Shown piece after piece: positions 57,502-64,000 of a stretch of DNA of 64,000 bases. Each line of letters starts with the position of its first letter. The first letter of the stretch is position 1. The position numbers and the translations under genes are program-made. The notes under the pieces were generated by a model that did no database searches, had not been told where the DNA came from, and worked only from the letters and a program-made list of their open reading frames with translations. Origin of the DNA: UBA10649 sp963700255 (GTDB lineage Bacteria; Actinomycetota; Actinomycetes; S36-B12); contig CAVOWW010000038.1 of NCBI GenBank assembly GCA_963700255.1, positions 1 to 64,000 on the forward strand, written 5' to 3'.

Positions 57502-58256
57502 GAGAGCACCCCGATCTCCTTGAAGACCTCCACGAGCGCGGCCGCACCGGCCGCGTCGGGGGTCAGCTGAACGGTGCCCTTGGCGGCTGCCGGCGGCACG
57601 ACCAGCCGCTGCTTGACCACCCGGGGGGCAGCGAGCGTCACGTCATGCGTGGTCACCGGCTTCTTCCGAGCCTTGATGCGGCCGGGCACCGACGGGTAGC
57701 GAGGGATGTTCAGTCCGTCGCGCACCGTGATGACGGCCGGGAGGGGGACGGTGAACACCTCGCGCTCCGAGCCGACGGCCCGCTCGCAGCGGGCCGTCCC
57801 GCCGTCCACCGACAGGCCCTTCACGTTCGTCACGACGGGCAGCCCCAGCGCGTGGGCCAGCCGGATCCCGGTCTGGTAGCCGGCGACATCGGCGGACTCC
57901 GAGCCGAGGAGGACGAGGTCGAACGCGGCACCGTCGGCGCGGATCGCGTCGACGAGGGCCGCGGCCGTGGCCTGCGGATCCGGCTCCGTGCCGTCGGTGA
58001 CGGCGATGATCGCGCGGTCGGCACCGATGGCGAGCTGCTCACGCAGCTGCTCCTCGGCCTCCGCCGTTCCGAGGGACAGGAGCGTGACGGAGCCGCCGTG
58101 CTCCTCGACGAGCTGCACGGCGGCCTCGACCGCGTTCTCCTCATGCGGGCTCAGCTGGAAGCCGAGGCGCCGGGTGTCGACGTCCATGTGGTCGTCGGTC
58201 AGGACGAGCGCGCTGCCGACAGCGGGCACGCGCTTGATGCAGACCAGGATCTCCAT
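57498..58256 (-). CDS. etfB: electron transfer flavoprotein beta subunit
   Basis: 252 residues. MEILVCIKRVP at the N-terminus, LSPHEENAVEAAVQL, LLLGSESADVAGYQTG and VPLPAVITVRDGLNIPRYPS are EtfB signatures, the last being the ETF beta-subunit motif region. ATG 58256 overlaps the stop of the dehydrogenase, which strongly suggests that the pair is its dedicated electron acceptor. Confidence 0.93.
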   Translation of the reverse strand: MEILVCIKRVPAVGSALVLTDDHMDVDTRRLGFQLSPHEENAVEAAVQLVEEHGGSVTLLSLGTAEAEEQLREQLAIGADRAIIAVTDGTEPDPQATAAALVDAIRADGAAFDLVLLGSESADVAGYQTGIRLAHALGLPVVTNVKGLSVDGGTARCERAVGSEREVFTVPLPAVITVRDGLNIPRYPSVPGRIKARKKPVTTHDVTLAAPRVVKQRLVVPPAAAKGTVQLTPDAAGAAALVEVFKEIGVLS

Positions 58257-60775
58257 CAGCCCATGATCCGATCGTTGGCCACGTCGAACAGCGGAGCGCT
58301 GCCGACGCGGGCGACCGTGACGGGGTACTGCTCGCCGAGGTACTCGACGAGGAGCCTCGTGCCCTCGGTCGCATGCTCCGGGGGCAGGTAGGACATGAGC
58401 ACGTGCTTGCCCAGGGACGGCGCCGATCCCGCGCTGGTGGCGTAGGAGCGCCGGTTCTTGCGGTCGGTGATCGGCTGACCGTCGAGGGTGAGGATCGGCT
58501 CGCGACCCATCATGTAGCGCTTCTCGCCCGTCGACGAGGTGTGGTCGTCCACCGTGAGCGAGCACAGGACGGCGGCGGGCTCCTCCTCGCGATGGGCCAG
58601 GTGCGCGGCCTTGCCGACGAAGTCGGCGTCCTTGACCTTCTTCATCTGCATGCCCGCCTCGACGACGGTGTACTCCGTCTCCAGCTCGTTGCCGTAGGCC
58701 CGGTACGACTTCTCCAGCCGACCCGTGGTGCCGTAGACGCCGATGCCGACGGGGATCATGCCGTGCGGCGCGCCGGCCTCCCAGAGGAGGTCCCACAGGC
58801 GCGCGCCCTGCTCCATCGGCAGGTAGAGCTCCCAGCCGAGGTCGCCCACGTAGGAGATCCGCGAGGCGAGGACGCGCAGCGGCCCGATCTCGATGACTCG
58901 GCAGGTACCGAACGGGAACCCTCGTTGGACATGTCCGCAGTCGTGGCCGACTGCACGATGTCGCGTGCAGCCGGGCCCCAGATGCCCAGGGTCGTGTAGG
59001 TCGAGGTGAGGTCGACGACCTGCGCCGTGCCGTCCGCCGGGAGCTGGTCGGTGAACCACTTCTTGTCGGCCATGCCGTGAGCCCCGCCGGTGACCACCCG
59101 GAAGTGGTCGTGCGCCAGGCGCATGATCGTCAGGTCGGACTTGAAGCCGCCGTTGGGCGACAGCACCGGGGTGTAGACGACCTTGCCGGTGGCGACGTCC
59201 ATCTGCCGGAGTGCGGTTCGCTGCACGGTGTCGAGCGCGCCCGGGCCCGATGACGTCGAAGATGCAGAACGCGGTGAGGTCGACCAGGCCGGCGGTCTCG
59301 CGCATCTGCAGGTGCTCGGCGTTGATGATGGGCGACCACCATCGCGCCTCCCACTCTGCGGTCCGCGGCATCACGGCGTCGCCGTACTTCTCCACGAGCG
59401 GCGCGTTCGACTCGTACCAGAAGGGGCGCTCCCATCCGACGGTCTCGAAGAAGACCGCGTCGAGGGCCTTCTCCCGCTCGAAGTAGGGCGACAGGCGCAC
59501 GTTCCGGTTGCTCGCCCACTGCTCCATCGGGTGGACGATGCCGTACGTCTTGTTGAAGCCCTCCGAGGTGCGCGCCACGATGTGCTCGCGGGTCTTGTGG
59601 TGGTCGTGGAAGCGGGCGATGTCGGACGCGTGCAGGTCGATCTCGGACTCGCCGAGCACCATCCACTCGGCCACGGACTTGCCGGTGCCGGGGCCTTCCT
59701 TGATCCACACCGCCGCGACCGACCAGAGGCCCTTGACCTCCGGCGTCTCGCCGAGGATCGGCATGCCGTCCGGGGTGAGGGACAGCAGCCCGTTGATGGC
59801 GTACTTCTGCCGGACGTTCTCGTCGCCGATGATCTCCGGCATGAGCTCGAGCGAGTGCTCGTCCTGCAGGTCGAAGTCGACCTGCGTGAACGGCATCTCG
59901 GTCGGGGACAGGGCCGCCTCGGCGTTGGAGGGGATGTCCTCGACCTCGTGCAGGATCGGGCGGTGGGCGTAGGAGCCGACCTCGAGGCCCGTGCCGTGCT
60001 GCCGCTCGTACATGTTGGTGTCCATGTCGCGGACGATCGGGTACTCGATGTCGCCCTTCGCGTCCGCGAACCGGGGGACGGGGCCGATGTCCTTCATCTG
60101 GTGCACTGCGGGGGTCAGCGGGATGCTGGCACCCGCCATCCGGGCCATCTTGGGGCTCCAGCAGCCGCAGGCGATGACGACGCAGTCGGCCTCGATGCGG
60201 CCCTGGTCGGTGACCACGGCCACGACGTGCCCATCGACGACCTCGATGTCGAGGACCTCGGTGTTGGGGGAGACGGTGAGCGCGCCCATCTCCATCGCCC
60301 GCTCGCGCATGATCGTGCCGGCGCGGAGGGAGTCGACGACGCAGACGCTCGGCGTGTAGAAGCCACCGAGGATGACGGTCTCGTCGATGTAGGGGACGAG
60401 CTCCTTCACCTGGTCGGGGGTGAGGATCCGCGTGTCGTCGATGTCGAAGGACTTCGCCGACGACATGCGCCGCTGCAGCTCCTGCATGCGGGCGGGGGTG
60501 CGGGCCACCTCGATGCCGCCGCACTCGGTGAGGACGCCCATCTCCTTGTACTGGCGCATGCTCTCGTGCGTGAGCTCGGTCATCTCCTTGGTGTGGTCGA
60601 CCGGGAAGAGGAAGTTCGACGCGTGTCCGGTCGAGCCACCGGGGTTGGGCAGTGGGCCCTTGTCGACCTGGACGATGTCGCGCCAGCCCAGGCGCGCGAG
60701 GTGGTAGGCCATGGAGTTCCCGACGATGCCGGCTCCGATGATGACGGTCCTGGCCGACGTGGGCAGAGTGCTCAT
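58256..60775 (-). pseudogene. dimethylglycine/sarcosine dehydrogenase with GcvT domain, two frame breaks as written
   Basis: FAD enzyme oxidatively demethylating dimethylglycine or sarcosine and passing the methylene group to THF. FAD fingerprint VIIGAGIVGNSMA near residue 11; His51 in GGSTGHASNF fits the covalent-FAD histidine of the family. The DAO part continues to about 400; FAO_M and GCV_T regions follow (SPNGGFKSDLTIMRL, YVGDLGWELYLP). The frame breaks near 59237-59245 (surplus base after FDVIGPG) and returns near 58915-58924 (missing base, SNEGFPFG), net 839 residues. Adjacent ETF genes argue for a dehydrogenase rather than an oxidase. ATG 60775 follows GAGGGAAG. Confidence 0.85.
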
Positions 60776-60821
60776 TGCTTCCCTCTCGTGTGGTGCCTCG
60801 GTTGCGGTCGTGATGGAGCGG

Positions 60822-61496
60822 TCAGATGGCCCTGCGGACGTCGGCCTCGAACCCCGCGACGTGCGAGGACATGATCGATGCGGCCCTGTCGGCGTCGCCG
60901 TCACGGATCGCCAGCAGCAGGTCGCGGTTCTCGGTCATGGCCTGGTGGAGGTGCGTGACCTTGTCGAGGGCGAGGAACCAGATGCGCAGGGCGTGCATGT
61001 AGTGCTGCTCGAGAACACCGCGCAGGTACTCGTTGTGCGCGCAGAGGTACACGTGGTGGTGCACCCTCTGGTCGAGCTCGATCAGGTCACGCATGTCGGG
61101 GTGCCTGCCCGTGGCCGCCATGGCGTCGAGCAGGGCCGCGATCACGTCGAGGTCGGCATCGGTGCGACGCTCCGCGGCGAGGCGCGCAGCGAACGGCTCG
61201 AGCTCCTCCCGCAGTTCCGAGATGGCGGTCAGGTCACGGGGATCAAGGGCGGCCACGAACATGCCGCGGCGGGGGTACACCTCGACGAGGTGCTCGTTCG
61301 CCAGTCGGCGGAGGGCCTCGCGGATGGGGGTGCGACCCATGGCGAGCCGGTCCTGCAGGTCCGGCTCGCTGATGACGGCCGCCGGCGCGAGCTCGAGGGT
61401 GACGATCAGCCGCCTGATGTCCCGGTAGGCCCGCTCCGCGAGCGACTCGTCGCCCGTGAGATCGGGCTCGACGAGGACGGCGATGGACACCCGCAT
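60822..61496 (-). CDS. GntR family regulator (FCD domain)
   Basis: 224 residues. N-terminal winged helix: LAERAYRDIRRLIVTLELAP, then LAMGRTPIREALRRLANEHL and VEVYPRRGMFVA. The C-terminal FCD domain has metal-type histidines (DQRVHHHVYLCAHNEYL). It lies inside the operon, 46 bases before the dehydrogenase, so it is probably the pathway's ligand-responsive repressor. ATG 61496 is taken; GTG 61490 is an alternative. AT-rich palindromes just upstream may be its own operator. Confidence 0.88.
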   Translation of the reverse strand: MRVSIAVLVEPDLTGDESLAERAYRDIRRLIVTLELAPAAVISEPDLQDRLAMGRTPIREALRRLANEHLVEVYPRRGMFVAALDPRDLTAISELREELEPFAARLAAERRTDADLDVIAALLDAMAATGRHPDMRDLIELDQRVHHHVYLCAHNEYLRGVLEQHYMHALRIWFLALDKVTHLHQAMTENRDLLLAIRDGDADRAASIMSSHVAGFEADVRRAI

Positions 61497-61497
61497 A

Positions 61498-61526
61498 GAT
61501 ATATCAGTTATCGCTAGACCTGTACA
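61498..61526 (-). promoter_or_regulatory. candidate GntR operator/promoter
   Basis: An unusually AT-rich patch before gntR. It holds the palindromes GATATATC (61498-61505) and TGTACA (61521-61526), each preceded on the minus strand by ACTGAT. The spacing and repeat suggest paired regulator half-sites. No clear -10/-35 pair could be fixed. Confidence 0.4.
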
Positions 61527-61539
61527 TCAGTTTCCCCCT

Positions 61540-61603
61540 CGTCGAGTGCGCAGTTGTGGCCCGTTTCCGGCCCCTGAAACGGGCCACAACTGCACACTCA
61601 ACG
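61540..61603. terminator. 64-base long hairpin between DUF1638 and gntR
   Basis: Arms 61540-61567 and 61576-61603 pair over 28 bases with two G-T wobbles, loop 61568-61575. The stop codon of the DUF1638 gene lies inside one arm. No T-tract on either side. It probably separates the activator/DUF1638 transcript from gntR and the catabolic genes. It shares GAGTGCGCA and GTGGCC with the palindrome at 35304. Confidence 0.6.
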
Positions 61604-62215
61604 AACAGGTGGGTGGAGGAGGGGGGCGAGGGCGGCGGCCAGTCCGTCCTCCGGGGGTACCGGCAGCACCTCCAGGGGCAGGCCGAGGCGTTCGGCCGCC
61701 CGTTCGGCAGCCCGCTCGAGGTCGGCCGTCCGTCGACCGGCCAGCCACACGACCCGGGTGTAGTGCCGGAAGTAGTCCTCGAGGAGCTCCGGGTGCCGGT
61801 CCAGCCCCAGCTCGCGCCACACCAGCCGCTCGAAGCCGGCAACCAGGAAGTCGGTCAGGTAGTAGGTGCCGGGCTGGTCATGGGACAGCCGTGCGATGAC
61901 GTCCGCCCCGGCGTAGACGTCGTAGCAGTGCGAACCACCGAGGCGCTCCAGCCCGAGGCGCCGGCAGACCTCGTCGAGGGCCCCGTACGTGCCGCAGTCG
62001 GCGTACGCGATGGCGATCCGGTCGTAGCGGGGCGCGAGCTCGGCGACCCGTGCCTCGACTGCCGGGGCGATCCGCTCGGGGTGGTTGTGCAGCAGCGGCG
62101 GCAGGGGGTGGACGTCGATCTCCCAGCCGCGCTCCGCCGCGATGGCGTCGATGTCGATGCTCAGCGCGCCGCAGGCGATCACCGCCGTGCGGTCAGGAGG
62201 GGAAGGCGAGCTCAT
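61598..62215 (-). CDS. DUF1638 family protein
   Basis: 205 residues. Recognisable DUF1638 features: VIACGALSIDIDAI, PPLLHNHPERI, AIAYADCGTYGALDEVC, GGSHCYDVYAGADV and GTYYLTDFLVAGFERLVW. The conserved Cys/His residues suggest metal or corrinoid binding, but no activity is established. DUF1638 genes often accompany MttB-type methyltransferases, corrinoid proteins and their activators. ATG 62215 overlaps the activator gene by 23 bases. Confidence 0.85.
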   Translation of the reverse strand: MSSPSPPDRTAVIACGALSIDIDAIAAERGWEIDVHPLPPLLHNHPERIAPAVEARVAELAPRYDRIAIAYADCGTYGALDEVCRRLGLERLGGSHCYDVYAGADVIARLSHDQPGTYYLTDFLVAGFERLVWRELGLDRHPELLEDYFRHYTRVVWLAGRRTADLERAAERAAERLGLPLEVLPVPPEDGLAAALAPLLHPPVR

Positions 62216-64000
62216 CGACGAACCGGTCGTTGAAATCGGTGCGATCGGAGAGCTCGAGGTACTCGATCTCCCCGATGAGCGCTGCGGCGCCATGGCGCTC
62301 GGGGCCGGACAGCAGCGCCATCTTGGCCCCCTCGCCGGCGACGTTCCCGGCGCTCACGATGCGGAGTACGGGGATGGGGGGCACCAGACCGATGCGAACC
62401 GCGTTGCGGGCGGACAGGTAGGTGCCGAACGAGCCGGCGAGCAGGACCTGCTGGATGTCGGACGGATCCGCGCCGAACTCCTCGACCAGGAGCTTCCAGC
62501 CGGTGGAGATGGCGGCCTTCGCGAACTGCAGCTCACGGACGTCGCGCTGGCTCAGGAAGACGGCGTCGTGCTCGTTGGTCTCCTCGGCGAGGATGAACAC
62601 CCGCTCCCCGTTGACCTCGCGAAGTCGTGGCGCCAGGACGGGGAGGAGCCGGGCCGCGTCCTCCTCGGGGATGTAGCGGCCGCTTGCGTCGATGATTCCG
62701 ACGCGCGCGAGCTCGGCGACGGCGTCGACGAGGCCGGAGCCGCAGAGCCCGACCGGCTCCGCATCGTCGATCACCTGGAGGTGCACGCCCTGGTCGTCGA
62801 TCGTGACCACCTCGATGGCCCCGGCCGCGGCCCGCATGCCGCACTTGATCGAGGCGGCCTCGAAGGCCGGCCCGGCGGGGGCCGCAGTCGCCATGATGCG
62901 CTCGCCGTCGCCGAGGACGATCTCGCAGTTGGTGCCGATGTCGATGAAGAGGCGGAGGCGCTTGTCGCGGTCCATCCCGGTGGCGAGGGCGCCCGCGATG
63001 ATGTCGCCGCCCACATAGGCACCCAGGGCAGGGAACAGGAACGCGCGGGCGCGCGGGTTGAGGGCGAAGCCCAGCTCGCTGGCGAGCATGGTCGGGTACG
63101 ACTCGGTCGCGAGGATGAACGGCGCCACCCCCAGCGGCTCGGGGTCGATGCCGAGGGCGATCTGCGTCATGGTCGCGTTCCCGGCGATGGCCACCTCGAA
63201 GACCTCGGTCGGATCGATGCCGCCCTCCTCGCACACCTCCGCGGCGAGCTCCGCGAGCGTCTCGTGCGCCAGCAGCTGCAGCCTGTCCAGCGCGTTCGGG
63301 TCGAGCATGGTCGCGCTGATGCGGCTGATCACGTCGGCGCCGAAGGGCTGCTGCTTGTTGAGCATCGAGGCGACGGCGATGGGGGTGCCCGTCGACAGGT
63401 CGAGCAGCGTCGCGACGACCGTCGTGGTGCCGAGGTCGCAGGCGATGCCGTAGAGGCGATCCGACGTGTCGCCCGGCTCGATGGCGACCAGCATGTCGTC
63501 GACCACGACGGCCGTGACGTCGAAGTCGCTCGCCCGGAGGATGCGGGGGAGGTCGCGCAGCACGTGCGGGTCGATGTTCTCGGTGAGGTCGGTGATCTCG
63601 TCGAGCACCCGCCGTGTGTCGGGTCGCTGATCGGCCAGCGTCGGATCGCTCATCGTGATGTGCCGCTTGACGATCGTCGGACGCAGGATGACCTGGCGCC
63701 CGACGCCGACGGTGGCGGCCTTGGGCCGGGTCGTGAGGGGCGGTACGTGGATGCGCAGGTCGCAGGTCGCGTTCGCGACGCAGGCCAGCCGCCAGCCATC
63801 GGCCAGCTGGGCCGGGTCGAACGCACGGGTGTCGAGCCGGCCCACCGGCACGGTGCCCTCGAGAACCTGCACCTTGCACTTCTTGCAGGTGCCGTGCCCG
63901 CCGCACGTGGAGTCGATCGCGATCCCGTTCCAGCTCGCCGCGTCGAACACGGAGACCCCGGAAGGCACGCGCACGCTCTTGCCGGACGGATCGAAGGACA
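62193..64000 (-). CDS. ASKHA-domain corrinoid activation protein (RACE/RamA-like), N-terminus beyond window
   Basis: At least 601 residues are visible; the gene continues past 64000, probably by only a few residues. An N-terminal [2Fe-2S] ferredoxin domain (STCGGHGTCKKCKVQV plus a later Cys in LACVAN) is followed by a linker and a large ASKHA ATPase region with YGIACDLGTTTVVATLLDL, VAIAGNATMTQIALG and LFIDIGTNCEIVLGDG. Such proteins use ATP to reduce inactivated Co(II) corrinoid back to Co(I) in methyltransferase systems. Its presence predicts a corrinoid protein and a methyltransferase upstream. It overlaps DUF1638. Confidence 0.88.
   Translation of the reverse strand, partial: SFDPSGKSVRVPSGVSVFDAASWNGIAIDSTCGGHGTCKKCKVQVLEGTVPVGRLDTRAFDPAQLADGWRLACVANATCDLRIHVPPLTTRPKAATVGVGRQVILRPTIVKRHITMSDPTLADQRPDTRRVLDEITDLTENIDPHVLRDLPRILRASDFDVTAVVVDDMLVAIEPGDTSDRLYGIACDLGTTTVVATLLDLSTGTPIAVASMLNKQQPFGADVISRISATMLDPNALDRLQLLAHETLAELAAEVCEEGGIDPTEVFEVAIAGNATMTQIALGIDPEPLGVAPFILATESYPTMLASELGFALNPRARAFLFPALGAYVGGDIIAGALATGMDRDKRLRLFIDIGTNCEIVLGDGERIMATAAPAGPAFEAASIKCGMRAAAGAIEVVTIDDQGVHLQVIDDAEPVGLCGSGLVDAVAELARVGIIDASGRYIPEEDAARLLPVLAPRLREVNGERVFILAEETNEHDAVFLSQRDVRELQFAKAAISTGWKLLVEEFGADPSDIQQVLLAGSFGTYLSARNAVRIGLVPPIPVLRIVSAGNVAGEGAKMALLSGPERHGAAALIGEIEYLELSDRTDFNDRFVDELAFPS

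Noticed and set aside
58756..59226. Independent 156-residue gene within the dehydrogenase
   Set aside because: Its sequence is exactly the missing GcvT segment of the surrounding enzyme, displaced by two compensating indels.

Overview
The window is about 70% GC, almost entirely coding, and carries the chromosomal backbone of an Actinomycetota genome. Markers are dapB, thyX, dapA, rnj, ftsK, rimO, pgsA, cinA, clgR-like, lhr, DUF3046, recA, recX, miaB, miaA and dapF in their usual actinobacterial relative order, together with a PIG-L deacetylase, an MmpL-type exporter and leaderless starts preceded by TANNNT -10 boxes. I cannot name a genus. No gap between genes exceeds 300 bases. No rRNA, tRNA, CRISPR array, insertion sequence or prophage was seen.

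Layout. 1-10 kb: diaminopimelate/lysine genes (dapB, dapA), thyX and RNase J, interrupted by an azlC-azlD-PH-like operon and a two-component system whose kinase looks internally duplicated. 10-18 kb: a c-di-GMP protein with a degenerate GGDEF domain, ftsK, a short RodZ-like HTH protein, rimO, pgsA, cinA and a ClgR-like regulator. 18-31 kb: nei-type glycosylase and lhr helicase (both frameshifted as written), a YwiC-like membrane protein, DUF3046, an MFS transporter, a large membrane protein coupled to a TPR protein, then recA-recX with two apparent DNA-damage promoters. 31-43 kb: a thioredoxin-CcdA fusion, tetR/mmpL with a shared operator, a DHA2-type exporter, miaB-miaA, a PIG-L deacetylase facing a glycosyltransferase, and dapF. 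43-48 kb: a LAL-type LuxR regulator divergent from an unusual single-pass protein with repeated alanine/proline/valine-rich units.

48-64 kb is the accessory highlight: about 16 kb on the minus strand, mostly with 4-base start/stop overlaps. Read in transcription order it holds a corrinoid-activator-type ferredoxin/ASKHA protein (cut by the window end), DUF1638, a GntR regulator, a dimethylglycine/sarcosine dehydrogenase with a folate domain, ETF beta and alpha, formate-tetrahydrofolate ligase, FdhD, NAD-linked formate dehydrogenase FdsG-B-A-D, a PF13769-like small protein and a homocysteine methyltransferase. Together they predict methyl-group removal from glycine betaine or dimethylglycine, with electrons going to ETF and C1 units going through tetrahydrofolate to formate and CO2. 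The DUF1638, PF13769 and activator proteins suggest that a corrinoid methyltransferase lies just beyond base 64000.

Caution on sequence quality: nine single-base frame breaks are visible (nei, lhr, fdhD, the dehydrogenase) and two more are inferred from missing stops (25.9 kb, and the miaA/PIG-L junction). The conserved protein continues in another frame each time, and most breaks look like one surplus G or C. Assembly error is more likely than gene decay.
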